This document shows positions 45,784 to 58,303 of a stretch of DNA of 64,000 bases, piece by piece. The DNA is from Rhizopus arrhizus (taxonomy: Eukaryota > Mucoromycota > Mucoromycetes > Mucorales > Rhizopodaceae). Under the pieces are notes generated by a model. The model searched no databases. It had not been told where the DNA came from and worked only from the letters and a program-made list of their open reading frames with translations. The position numbers and the translations under genes were made by a program. The stretch is from assembly GCA_024220505.1 (NCBI GenBank), contig JAKZZE010000023.1, positions 620,001 to 684,000 of the forward strand, given 5' to 3'. Within the stretch, counting starts at the first letter, position 1, and the number at the start of each line of letters is the position of its first letter.

Positions 45784-48700
45784 ATTGTTTTGTATAATAA
45801 AATTTTTTTTCAAGAAAAGAAAGGACTCTTTTTATATGTATTGATCTAAGGAATTTGAACGGTTATTATTTTCATTGCAATCCATTCAAAGAGCTACTCA
45901 TTATTGTAAATATGACATTGAACTAAAAAAAAAGTACATTTTCAAAGACTTTCCCCTGAAAAAAAAAAAAAAAAAAAAAAAAGTCTTATTTGGATATGAA
46001 AGCTGAGGGGGAATAGTCATGAGTCTTTTTGCAGCCCTTAAAAGGCATTTTAGGATTTCGGTTTGTATAATGCGATTAATAACGTCATTTATCTATTCAA
46101 ACAATGCAACAGTTTCTCTTACGGTTGCTACAGACTTTATGGCAGTGGTAATGGTTACTTAGGAAATAGACCTTATTAAATATGTTATTTTATAAGATAT
46201 ACACGGAAGATTTATAGTAACATTGAACAAAAAGTGAAGCAGCCTACTGATTTCCTTATTACTCGGCCATTCTACGGTATGAATTATAAGGATGAGTACC
46301 AATATGCGATAAATGCTTCGGCATTCAAACTTTATGTCTTACTAATCTAACAAGATCTAATTATAAAAAACATTTCATATTTTTAAGAAAGAAAGAAAAA
46401 CATGGCTGACAATTTGAAATGCATACCATTAGAAAAAGGACTAGTTAATTTTGTAGTAGCCAACTAAACATGAGAGGAAAAGCAAAAACAAATTATCATC
46501 GAAATGAGATTAGTGTAAAAAAAAAAAGCAAACCATATTTTGTGTATGAAAGCAACGTGCTCATCTTTAACTCCACGAACGAATCTGTTTAAGCAGTAAT
46601 GAAGTGTCTACTACTAACATAACGCAGAGTGCTCACATGATTCGGCAAGTTCATAATCAACTTGATGTCTCAAAAGTTTTGTCAGTTTTTTTCAAGCAAC
46701 AGAATAGCTGTATCAAATAATGCCATCTTTTTGTAAACTCAAGTCTAGAAACGCACCCAACTCTAATATCAACAAGCCGAATTAGGTAACAAAAATAATG
46801 TCAAACATTCTTTGCTGTGCACATGCATATCTTTATTGTATTGGCTTTTATCGTTTTCAATGTCTAACAAGTTATCAAACAAAATCAAACTCATTACTTC
46901 TTTTTTATTGCAAAAGTATACAGAAATCGAATTAAGAGGAAATTGATTTTTTAAAAACAACTGAATTATTGTATTAGAAGATTGAATGAACTAAGGTGCC
47001 TAAATGCATTAGTCTCTTAACAGTAAAATGAACTTGCTTTTTTATAAATTTCAAGGCAAAACCCTCTCTCAGAAGTTTGTCATTTTAAACAACTACGATC
47101 ATCAAACTGAAGTCGTTTACTTTTAATTTTGCAAGTATAGCAACTTGTTTGAGTTACTAAAGTTTTATTGCTGATTACCATATTCCAAAGAATGAGATAG
47201 AACATCTTAGATGCTATATTTTAACTGGATAAAGAAGTTATGCTAATACTTAAAAAGGTATATGACAACTTAAAATAGTGCATAAGGTATCACTTACAGA
47301 TGAAGGATATTTTATTATCAGCAGTCCATTGTCCTAGTCTAAAATTAAAGCATACGATTGTATGATTTTATATTATATATTCATACAGCAAATGAACAAC
47401 ACTTGAAGACCACTCCATTTAATAGATAGAAACAATGATAAACATACAAGCCTTGCTATTCAAATGGTTCTGTATATTAATGTCGTGATAAGAAGGAATG
47501 CGTTAATAATTCTGCTCTTTTCCGCTAAAATGAAGTTTGTGCCGGTATGCATATATGGCTTGTAAATGTAATTGTTAGCAAGTTGAACGGAGCAAAATGA
47601 AATTATTCGATCTTTATCTCAAATGCGACGTCGGCTTATGTATGTGTTTATATGATACATTTACCTTTTCTAATAAAAATTTAACATAAACTATGCTTTA
47701 TTTTTTGAGTTATATTGGCGCTTTTTAGCCAATATCAATTCTATACCTGTTCTACAATCACTTTGCTCGATCGATCAGAGACTCATTAACATTTCTTAAT
47801 CAAGGTTTTCCTTTTGCTTTGTATTTTAATACATACAACATATACATTTTCTACTGCACATTATTCCTGATGTCAGGCGCATAAGGGCATCTACTCAAAA
47901 TCGTAATAGAACTATTCACTAGTTGGACAGCGTATTGAAAGCTCTTCAAGCTACTATCGAGTGCTTAAATACACATATTAAAACAACAGTATAAGTACAA
48001 CGTAATCAAGTACGACCTTTAATATATATTCTAATGAAGAGCCATGAATTCAGCTGTAACGACAACTACTCAATTTGTATTTTTACCCTCTCCTTTTTTT
48101 GTTAAGCTTGTTTGTTTATACCCTTTGCTTTATAGAAGACTCTTTAGTTTATTTGTTTGTATTTTTTGATTAAATATATTAATCACAAAAGTAAATTAAG
48201 CATCTTCTTTAGTTATGGTAGCAGTTCCGCCAGCAAGACCTTTCAAAATTTATATAAACATGAATACGCTTTTATTAGTTATACTTAAATTATGTAAAAA
48301 CTTTTTAATAATTGCCTATCAAATATATGTAATTTTCATAATGCGGTTTGCTTTGTGTCTATCTTATTTTACCTGGTCTATCCGCTTAAGATTAATAAAG
48401 CTTGTCACTTTAGCCAAAGGTAAGCTATGATTGGACAACCTTTCTATTGATTGCAAAATAGTAGAAGCAGGTACAAGCGCCTTTTTGCTTTGTAAGCCAT
48501 ACCTGAGGTTTACTTCAATTAGTTTACAATGTCTTTGTAAGCATGACTGTCATAGCTTCGATTTGCAGCAGTTACTATTTTTTACCCAATACTAAATGTT
48601 TAGACAAAGCCTTTGCATACAATCTCAATGCCATTTTAAAGCAGGTTTGAAAGAATTCTTTCTGCAAAACTTTTATTTTACCAAATATGCTACTTTACAA

Positions 48701-49439
48701 CAGTATTAGGTTAATCAATACTTGCATTAAAGTTCTTTATAAAGACACTTATTTTTGTAGGTCAAGAAGTAACCTTGCAGTTTTTTCAGCAGAAAAATAT
48801 ACTTACTGAAATAAAATATTAAGTTAACTAAAGATAGATATAAAAAAAAAGGAAGTTGTGCTTATATAGATTGTTGGAAAAGATATAGCAACCTGGACAA
48901 TGTGGTATATGGGCATAAAACAGTGAACTAGAAGAATCATACTAAAGATCCTGCAGCCAGTACCACATACTAAAATTAATGAGAAGAAATACAGTTTGAC
49001 GTTTGAATAAAGGTTTATTAAAAATGAAAACTAAGTTGACATTTTTTGTATTCTTTTAAATTAATTCAACTTTAATAAAATCATTCTATATAACAATTGA
49101 GCCTTGATACTACAATATTGATTACCATGTCACCTATCATCAGCATGCTTTCATGGTTCTATCAAATCAATCTTTAACTAGGTTGGTGTTGATATAAATT
49201 TCGACGACCCAATTCATTTATATATACATCAAATAACCGAAATACAGTATTGGATTCTCTAAAAAAAAAAGTAAGATTATTACTTTTAGAATTTTGATAA
49301 ATAGCTTTAGGGATTTGCCAATAGAGCTCTACACAAAAGGCGACTTGGGCTGTGTTTCACGAAAATATGAAAGGTTGGGCTCACAGGCGCTATATAAAAA
49401 TTTGTATTTCCTCTTTTTATTTTTTTCAAAATCGCAAAG
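45784..49439. other. Intergenic, no confident gene
   Basis: 3.7 kb of AT-rich DNA with a 24-A run near 45959-45982. Short open frames (46769-46960, 48215-48430) are hydrophobic or unremarkable and have no support. Confidence 0.5.
49391..49400 (+). promoter_or_regulatory. TATA box of the importin gene
   Basis: TATATAAAAA, 49 nt before the ATG at 49440, in an otherwise mixed-composition promoter. Position implies a very short 5' UTR. Confidence 0.5.
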
Positions 49440-52400
49440 ATGGCAAATTTAGAATCAACAGCTAGCGTGCTTGAAGCACTTTCACATTTATACAGCCTAG
49501 ATAGTGGAAAAGATAAAAAGGAGATCGATCGATGGTTAAAAAACTTTCAAAAAAAGGTACAATGATCTCTTTTAATAAAAAGCTTAAATTTACCAAACTT
49601 TTACGTACAGACTGAAGCTTGGACAGTTGCTGATTATCTTTTAAAACAAAAAGACGCGAATTTGGAAACACAATTATTTGCTGCACAAACGCTTAAACTC
49701 AAAGTAAGAAATCGTGCTTTAAAAAGAGAGTCAACTAAAGCTCTGAGGATTTAGGTCACGCTCGACTTATCAGACTTGGACTCGAATGCTCGTTTGCAAT
49801 TACGCGACTCACTAGTTGAATTATTATGGACATTTTCTACCGGGCCCAAATCTGTCATGATTCAATTATGCTTAGCTTTAGCCGATTTAGCCATTCAGTT
49901 ATTGAATTGGAAAACAGTGGTTTCTGACATTGTCGATAGATTTGGTCAGTCGTCTGAAGGAGCCAATTGTTTACTTGAGTTCTTAAAGGTCTTGCCAGAA
50001 GAAATGCAATCTAACAACCGATTACCTTTAAATGTAAAACAGCAGAAAAAACAGTATACGCTATTATAAAAAAAAGAGAGGCTTAAATATCATTTATAGG
50101 ATGAAGAATATAAAACGAGAGCAAAAGAGCTTATTGATGATAATGCAGAACAAGTTTTAAACTTATTGACGATCTACATGCAATCCAGTGGTAAGAAAAA
50201 AGAAAGGAATATATACATTAAGACTTATGTGAGTATTGATTTTATTTTGGGTTAATAGGTAACAGCAGAGCACTTCAAGAGCAGATATTTAAATGTCTCA
50301 ACAGTTGGATTTATACTGGCTCAATGAATATCAAATCAGTTGTTGCCAGTCCTCTATTTGAATTGGCATTTGAAGGATTAAATTCAGAAGAATTATTTGA
50401 TGTTGCAGCAGATGTAATAACAGAAATCATACGAGAAACAAGGGATGTTCAAGACTACAGAGACGTGATTGAGCAGATATATCCTCGCTTTGCACCTATG
50501 CTGACCAAACTACGAGAATGTATTAATGCAGAAGAAAACGAGATGGTAAACGGCTATTGCTGCATATTTACGGAAGCAGGTGACGCCTATGTATCATTAA
50601 TCGCTTCACATCCTGAAGCCTTTGGTGTGTTACTTGAAGGCATTCGTGACTGTGCAGCCTATTCAGATTTGGAAGTGGTTGAAATGACCTTTAAGTTCTG
50701 GTACGAGTTGACAAATGTCTTGGAGAGCGATACATACAGGTCAGCTTTACCACCCTTTATTCCTTATTATGATGAGCTTGTCGACATCATGATTAAGCAT
50801 TTGCAGTATCCTCCTGACGAAGAAGAAATGACAGCTCAAGAACGTGACGAGTTCCGAGACTTTAGACATCATATGGGAGATACCTTAAAAGACTGCTGTA
50901 GAATCCTGACACCTCAGCGTTGTTTGGCAAAGCCTTTGAATATCTTGACCCAATTGCTTTCTCAATCCAATTCAACATGGCAGCAAATTGAGGCACCCAT
51001 TTTTTCTCTCCGTGCTATGGGCTCTGAAGTGCCTTCAAGAGAAAACGAGGTGATGCCTGTAATAATGGATATGTTGTCAAAGTTACCTGATCATCCAAAG
51101 ATTCGCTATGCTGCAACACTTGTTATCTCTAGATACTCCTTCTGGACAGAACACCATCCTCAATATATAACCTATCAGCTTAATTTCATTTCTTCTGGAT
51201 TTGGAAATGAAGAAGTGGCCGCAGCAAGTGCTCTTGCTTTAAAGCATCTTTGCAAAGACTGTAATGTGGTAAGTTGAGATTGATAAAATGATGATGAAGT
51301 ATAACTTTTATTCAAATAGCAACTTGTAAATTATGTTTCTCAACTTCAAATGTTTTATGTCAACGTTGCCAAATCACTTGCGTTTAGAGATCAAGCTGAA
51401 GTAACAGAGGCCATATGCCATGTAATTGCTGTGCTTCCCACTTTAGAAATACAAAATGCTTTACAGTCATTTTGTTTACCTGTTGTACAAGATTTGCATG
51501 CTCTTGCTTCAAAAGGAAAGGAAGGCACTCCACAAATGGAGGTTGTAAAGATTGGAGGTAAAGAGGAAAAGTAATGAAAAAAGAAAGTGATGTATAAACT
51601 CCCTTTTAGATATTGCTGAACAAATTGGAACCTTTTTCGAATTGATTAAACCCGATGTTCCAGTCGGTCAACCACATCCATGCGTTGAATTTATTGTTGA
51701 GATAATGCCTGTATTTGATTTAGTATTGACCAATTTTGGAGATGTGTTTACTGTGTGCGAACCTATCTGTAGATGTTATAGTGAAATGATTGGATCTTAC
51801 GGTCGTCATCTTCTCCCAATAATTACTCAAATCATGGAACGTATGGTCAACGCATTTGAAGCTACAGGACACGGTGCATATGTATGGGTGGCATCCAAGC
51901 TTGTTTCAGCATACGTAAAGGAACAAGAGATGACAGGACTATGCTGGGAACTTATCAAGAAGATGAGTGAACTATTGTTTATCAAGATGCAAACCACTCC
52001 ATTACACAACATTACTGATGCCATTGCAGATTACTTCCGATTGGTAAATAATGTTGTAAACGATGCACCTACTTTGCTATTGCAAGATGCATCGTTTATA
52101 TCAACCGTATTTAGAGCTGGCCTTGCTGTCTTATCGATGAAAGAAACACACTGTGTCTTATCTGTGCTTTCATTCTATCGTCGCTTACTTAAATTGGAAG
52201 TGAATAGAGACCTGGTATTGAGCTTATTCAAGGAGTTTGGTGGAAACTTGGTAGCCGCATTGATCAATGGATCTATTGAATTTTATTCCTATCAAGTGAC
52301 TGATGATGCCACACTTTTATTAAGATCATTAGGCGAGACGTTCCCTAATGAAGCGACACAGTGGGTGGCGACAGTGATGAGTCATGTATCTGAAGAGCAC

Positions 52401-52448
52401 TCAAGTGTGGAGAAAAAGAACGATTTTATGAATGCCTGGGCCTTGTAA
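49440..52448 (+). CDS. Transportin-3 / Mtr10-type importin beta
   Basis: Seven exons (49440-49556, 49611-49703, 49755-50033, 50100-50190, 50259-51268, 51320-51557, 51610-52448) join in frame, giving 888 residues, close to TNPO3 (about 920) and Mtr10 (about 970). The N-terminus VLEALSHLYSLDSGKDKKEIDRWLKNFQK, the TEAWTVADYLLKQ..LETQLFAAQTLK segment (importin-beta N-terminal/Xpo1-like HEAT repeats) and the helical-repeat body are typical. The protein carries SR/RNA-binding cargo into the nucleus with RanGTP-dependent release. All six introns are 44-68 nt. The 3' end is followed by AATAAA near 52595. Confidence 0.93.
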
Positions 52449-53065
52449 AGTAGAAAATTAAAATGTGTGTAGATGTATACTTAATATATAATATAGGGCT
52501 ATTAACGAACGACAGTATGGTCGATTGAGACAAATCTTTTCCAGGTTTTTAGCAACTTGTAAAAGAAGTGATAAAGTGTAATTTACTTTCTGGAGAATAA
52601 AACAAGCGCTTTTTTTTCAATTTGATTATATGCTTTATGAATAAAAACATTTATTAATACAATGATTCATCCATTTGCCCTTTTAAATAGAGAATAGAAT
52701 GGCTTTTTAACAATGACGCGAACGGCCACCCAGTGATGAATCATATCAAAACAAAGTACTTTAGCAAGCAATTACATAAAAACCACACTTGTAAGATATG
52801 GAAACGTTTAAGGAAAAGTGTTAGCATTTTCTCCAAAAACACATTATATGATAATGTAAATAGTCAGAACATTATAGTAGTACATAAATAGATCTGGTTA
52901 TGTTTACCTAAAATAAAGATCTGAAGCATTCCATCGATTCTTTGCTTTTATTTACTTTTAAATCATTGAAAAATAGCATACTTTTGAACCTGAATGAAAG
53001 CACCCCCTTGTTTGACAGATACTGTAAGACATTCCAAGATGAATTAGCACAAAAAATCATTTATT
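52449..53065. other. 3' intergenic region, no gene seen
   Basis: Between the convergent importin gene and the nuclease-like pseudogene. AT-rich with several AATAAA/ATAAA motifs. Confidence 0.55.
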
Positions 53066-54348
53066 CTATTCCTTGACCTTTTTTACTCTCTTACTATGGT
53101 AAGGGCTGTGGGTCCAGTCAAGCGTTAGGGGCGCTTGTTCAATGTTGTTAGCCTTGGGTTTCTTGACTAACTTGGTTATGCTAGCTACTACGAGATCAAC
53201 AGTCTCCTTGGTCTTGAGCAACTTTTGCATAGTCGTTCTCATCTTAGAAAGATTGTCAAACGATCTCACAGGCTCGAAGTTGTCTATTTCAATAAGCCGA
53301 TACAAGCCATTTGCAACTAGATCCAACCGTAAAGTTTGGACGCTCGCGCCATCCACCCACATTCCAAACACAGCGGGGCCAGGTACCCCAAGGGCCATCA
53401 GTTCCTTGGTCAGCTTGATGAAGTCGTCCTCAGCAAGTGATGATCGCGGAGACTTTATCTCCATCACAAATACGTCATATTGATGTCCAGCAAAGGATAT
53501 GTAAGCTGTGAAATCTGGCCGTTTCTTGGAACGTGTGAACGGTTGTTTGGAATTCTTGAATAAAGACGCCGCTGAAGATGCAATATCTAATGAGGATAAT
53601 TACAATGGTGCCTTAGTATTTAAATCCGTTTCCTCGATGATTACAACATTTCATAAAAAACCAAAAAAAAAAAAACAACTGCATAACATAAAAAACAAAA
53701 ACAACATTGTAACTTGATTAATCATCATTTTAATAAACTTGATCAGCATGCTCTTTATAAAAAAAGCTAAGTTCGATAGATGAAGGGGGAAAAAACCATT
53801 TACGAGGATACTGCAGTTTGTCATGTCATTTTTGTTGTTACTCTTACATTTTGGATATCCGTCACCCAAGTAGCAAATGTCGGCGGAAAGGATTACAGGA
53901 TCAGTCGTGAACTGGCTGTACACTTCTTCAACGTCGTCTGTATCCATGTAGGCAACGCATGTTTTTTTCTTTGTCTTTGGGGAAATAGTAAACGTAGTGG
54001 ATTGCCCTTTAGTAAACATAACAAAGTGTCAGGGACATAATCATTTAGCTTACAGACACCGAGCGCGACCGAGTTCCCTGTGTAGCTTAGATTTATTGTA
54101 TTCGACCAATTGCTTACGGAATTGCTTCAAGAAAGCGCCGACATTCACGGATCCAAATTGCCGCTATTGATACGAAATGTTAGTCGAAAAAAAAAAACCA
54201 TTATCTGCAGTACCTCAAAATCATCATTGAGGTCAAGTTGTTCTTCAAAATGCACCAGGGTTCTCGTTGATTGGGTAGACTGATCATCTAATAATGAGAT
54301 GCTCGATTGGGAACTATATGTGCGCTCTATAATAGATGTGTTTAAGTA
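53066..54348 (-). pseudogene. PD-(D/E)XK nuclease-like gene, apparently decayed
   Basis: Pieces read on the minus strand: about 54214-54348 (SSQSSISLLDDQSTQSTRTL..DDFE), an in-frame 50-nt intron, 54054-54163 (RQFGSVNVGAFLKQFRKQLVEYNKSKL), an open stretch at about 53840-54019 in an incompatible frame (TFTISPKTKKKTCVAYMDTD), and the main exon 53066-53586. The last carries RPDFTAYISFAGHQYDVFVMEIKSP, the PD..(E)xK signature of the PD-(D/E)XK nuclease fold, and a basic C-terminus (KRVKKVKE). I could not find a start codon or in-frame joins for all pieces. It therefore seems truncated and frameshifted, or contains exons I mis-set. From memory, such proteins occur in many copies in Mucorales genomes; not verified here. 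Confidence 0.5.
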
Positions 54349-54568
54349 AAATAAATAGATTAAGAAGTTCAATAAGAACCTCTTCGTTTACACTACAGTT
54401 AATTTACTATGTGCTTATTGGTCATTTAATCGTACAAGGAGACATTCTAATTTTGACAATGCTTAAATATCCGGCAAAATATTTTCCCACTGATATCTCT
54501 CACTATTCAAAGCCACCCATGTATAATCAAAAAAGGGGAGCCTTTGTTTTTTTTTTCCTGCAATTAAA

Positions 54569-54865
54569 ATGATAAATAGACGATTGTTTTCTTCCAGTAC
54601 AAAGGCAGCTTCCAACTATTACAGAATCACCTTAAAACGCTCAGTTATCGGTCTTCCTGAAGAAACTCGTGCTGCTTCAAAAACACTTGGATTATTTCGT
54701 CTTCACCAAACCACATATAAACCTGTTAACGCTGGTAATGCGGGCCTTATTCTCAAGTTGAAAGAACTTGTCAAAGTTGAATTGTCCGATCACATTCCTA
54801 CCAAAGAAGAATTGTCAGTAAACAAACCCGCCAGAGGTTATTCAGTTATTGGCAGCAAATTTTAA
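54569..54865 (+). CDS. MRPL33: Mitochondrial large-subunit ribosomal protein uL30m
   Basis: A single exon of 98 residues. It starts with an amphipathic Arg/Ser-rich presequence (MINRRLFSSSTKAAS) and then the uL30 core (YYRITLKRSVIGLPEETRAASKTLGLFRLHQTTYKPVNAGNAGLILKLKELVKVEL). The length fits the small bacterial-type uL30 of mitochondria rather than cytosolic uL30 (about 245). It functions in the mitoribosome 60S-like subunit. The gene starts shortly after the decayed nuclease-like locus, on the opposite strand. Confidence 0.92.
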   Translation: MINRRLFSSSTKAASNYYRITLKRSVIGLPEETRAASKTLGLFRLHQTTYKPVNAGNAGLILKLKELVKVELSDHIPTKEELSVNKPARGYSVIGSKF

Positions 54866-55485
54866 TTTTGTACACACACATATATACACACCCATATTTA
54901 TGTACATGCGACTATTGTAGAATAAAATCACCCAAAGAGAACTACTAAAGATGTCAATATCTTTATTTACTGTAATTTTTTTCTTCTTTTTTCAGAAAAC
55001 AATTCTTGTATTTTCTTTTTAAGTATATAATTTTAAAATAAAAATAGGTGATGTAGTTCTTTTCAGGGTCACTAAAGATGTGTGTCAAAAAGGACAAAGC
55101 ATTTCTTTAATATCCTTGCTAATGATGGAATTTCTCTTTATTTTTTATAGATTTTTTCTATTAAACGATAATTTGTTGTTCTGATACATTGTTTAAAAGA
55201 AAAAAAAATATTAAAGACATTGCTACAAAGTCTAATAGAAACAAAGATGAAAGGCTTTGAACTCATGATAAGCCTTTAATTCATTTTTGTACAAGAAAAG
55301 TATAGGGATACACTGAGTTAAAAGTGATTGCCTTTTTACAGACCATGTAGTAGAGTGCTTGGAGAATAAGCAAAAACATACAAAGTTACTACTACACCAT
55401 GTTGGTTTTAGTCCAAAAAAAAAAAAAGATGGAAGATATTCATGTTTATTAAACTTATTAAATATATATATAATTACAAACTTAT
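54866..55485. other. 3' intergenic region, no gene seen
   Basis: Convergent spacer between uL30m and the MFS transporter, AT-rich, with AATAAA at 54921. Confidence 0.6.
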
Positions 55486-57272
55486 TTACACCTTATCGTT
55501 TTCAACACCATCATGCGTGACCTTTTTCTTTTCGCTGTCAATTGCCAACTCGGGAGGGATCTCACCTGCACCATCATCAAACATCGCATCAATTTCTTCA
55601 AGACTTTTACCCTTTGTCTCAACGAACCAAAAGTACACTACGACAAGAGCAACAACGTTCCAAGCAGCATAAAAGATGTAGGTAGCCCATCCAATTCTAT
55701 CCAAGAGTGGTGGTGTCCACAGACCGACAGCAAAGTTACTCAACTATATTTAAAAAGAGTCAGTGAACATGTTTAAATTTTTTTTTTCTTTAGAAAATAG
55801 ACTAATTTACCCAGTTGGATGAGACAGCGAGAGACATACCTTTAGCTCTTGTACGGAATGGGAAAATTTCTGCAGGGTCTATAAGAGGTTATCAATATAA
55901 AAAAAAAGGCACAAGTGTATTATTATGTGTACTTACATAACCAATCCACACATGCCCATGTAATACCAAATGTTCCTACGTAGATCATTGTAAAGACGAT
56001 AACAAGAACAGCTGATGTCAGGCCAAGGTCTACTTTGTTGAAAACGGCCATCAGCACCAACCAGATGATCATAAAGAAACTACCAGACATAAACAAAGAT
56101 CTTCTTCCTACTCTGTCCACAAGAAGTGAGGCAATAAGGGCACCACAAAAGTAAACAAGTGCTGTGAATCCAGCAAACAGAATGGTTTGATTGCCAGGGC
56201 CAAGTACAGTTTCATACATTTTTGGAGCATAGTACTGATAATAAATGAATTAATGAATTGTTGTGAAAAAGATACAAGAAACTTACTGTGACAATATTAA
56301 TACCAGATAATTGACCCAAAGTTTGTACTGCAATAGCAATAAAAGATCTCTTTGTATAGACTGTAAACATCTCTCCCCATGTGGGTTGTCCAAGTTTAGC
56401 TTCAAATTCCAATGTGTTTTTGATCTCTTCGTATTCTTCAACGACATGTGGATTGTCTTCTGGCTTTCCATGCATATCAGCAAGTGTCCTTAATGCATCG
56501 CTGTCCTTTTGTTTGGAAATCAGATATCGAGGAGATTCTGGAAGTGCCAATGTTCCAACGGCCAAGATAAGAGCAAAGACGACTTGTAAAAGAAGTGGAC
56601 CACGAAATGACCAGTCATTTTCAACAAAGGTGAATCCATAATCAATAAATTCTAGGAAAAAGAAATGAATGACTGTTTTACATTTGATACCCTTTTCCTT
56701 TAATTACCTGATGCCATATAGCCAAACATATTGATACTCATTCCCAGCACAGTGACTTTACCTCGCTGTTTACTTTGTAAGCTTATGTATCTTTACATTA
56801 TCAAGACAACTTACATTATGAGCACGACTTAATTCGGCGGTATATACGGGTAAGACAGTACTCAAGAAACCAATACCAAAACCAGCAATCAATCTACCCA
56901 ACAAAATACCAGGCAAATTACTTGATCCAGTTTGAACACTTCCTCCAACAATAAATATAGCAGCTCCGATCAAGATAGTCCAACGACGGCCGATTCGATC
57001 CATAAACCAACTTGTAGGGTAAGCTGTAAACCAGGCACCGAGCTCAAAGATGGCAACGATCAATCCTTGTATCGTTGAACTAGGATTTCCAAATAATTCG
57101 AGCCAGCGATTATTTACCAAGATACCAGACATGACGCCCTGATCATCTACATAAGGTGTTAATAAAAACATATTTCTTGTAGAGTATACATACAGCCAAA
57201 TAGAAATTGACCCAAGGAAGCAAAACATGCTACAGAATAGAGTAAAGCATTGCCTTGTAATATCTTTTTCAT
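55486..57272 (-). CDS. MFS sugar transporter (hexose/polyol family)
   Basis: Seven exons (57194-57272, 56815-57146, 56708-56765, 56287-56651, 55937-56234, 55811-55878, 55486-55743) all join in frame, giving 485 residues. Sugar-porter signatures: FGYDQGVMSGI in TM1, DRIGRRWTI loop, GRLIAGFGIGF..VLPVYTAELS, PESPRYLISKQ, the central QTLGQLSGINIVTYYAP, DRVGRR repeat, WLYPAEIFPFRTRAKGMS and the C-terminal FVETKGKSLEEIDAMF. Twelve membrane helices are expected in the plasma membrane. Family: proton-coupled or facilitative monosaccharide/polyol porters. Divergent from a polyol dehydrogenase across about 1 kb, which suggests a sugar-alcohol substrate (inference). TATATAAA lies about 50 nt upstream of the ATG. 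Confidence 0.95.
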
Positions 57273-58303
57273 TATTTATTTTTAGTTTGAATTCAAAACA
57301 ATGAAAAAAAAAAAACTAAAGATTTATATATTGTTTGACAAGTTGCATAAGTAAAGAAGGCATGACGCTTGTAGGTTACACCTTATCTGGGGTAACTGCA
57401 TTTCTGTCCAATCGGGGCATTTCAAAAATTCAATTTCTGTTTTTGGCACGGCCTTTAATAAATGAAAAATAATACTCATTTTACTGAATGAACATCAAGT
57501 CCATTTCTGATGTTGGAGTTATTCATAAAATAATATAAAACTTTTGATTTTGTGAAATGAATTTACAAGTAACCTATTCTTGTGGAATCAACAAACTTTA
57601 AAAGATAAGTAAAAGGAGAATATTTTATTGGCTGTGGGAAATCTGGAGGAAAAGTTAATTTGAATAGAAAAAAAGATTCCCGCAATTAAAAAGGATAAAA
57701 AAAAGTGAACTAATATGTGGGAATCAGCTTTTGATCTCAGATATGGACAACCCTGGTATCCCTACAAGGAAAAAAAAGGTGCAACCAAAGGATTCCCGCA
57801 AACCAGAAAGAGGATTTGTGTGTGGGAACATCTACTTTTGAATTTAAAGTAAATGATTCTGGATGTCCGACTTGAAACTTGTTCAATTTGGTTTCATCCA
57901 GTCCTTTGCCAACTATATTTTTAATCTTCCTTTTTTATACATTTTATCAAGAAAGCAGTGATAATGTCAACTTGATCATCTATCTTCTTTAACTCAACCT
58001 AGTGTTGTCATCAAAATCAAAACTCCTCAAAAAACCAACTTGACTATGCAAAAATACAGGAATTACAATTGTATTACAACATATCGGCAACTCATCAACA
58101 TCACTGGTTGCCAGAAGGAGCTTTTATCCTTAAAAGTAAACACGCCCCCCATTTTTAGCCAATCGGATTTTTAGTACAACCGTACTAATATCGTATAGTT
58201 CAGTCTGTCACTTGCTATGCTAAAAATATTGTTTATAAAACAGTTTTTTTTCTTCTTTTTTTCTTTTTCAACCATTTTTATTTTACAACCTTATTAAAAA
58301 AAA
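57273..58303. promoter_or_regulatory. Divergent promoter with five TGYGGGAA motifs
   Basis: Shared upstream region of the transporter and dehydrogenase. TGTGGGAA occurs at 57633-57640, 57716-57723 and 57821-57828, and its reverse-complement variant TTCCCGCA at 57677-57684 and 57793-57800: five sites in 196 bp. A CTGGGG (possible Mig1/CreA SYGGRG) is at 57388. TATAAAA lies at 58234-58240, 64 nt before the dehydrogenase ATG. Function as operator sites is inferred. Confidence 0.5.
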
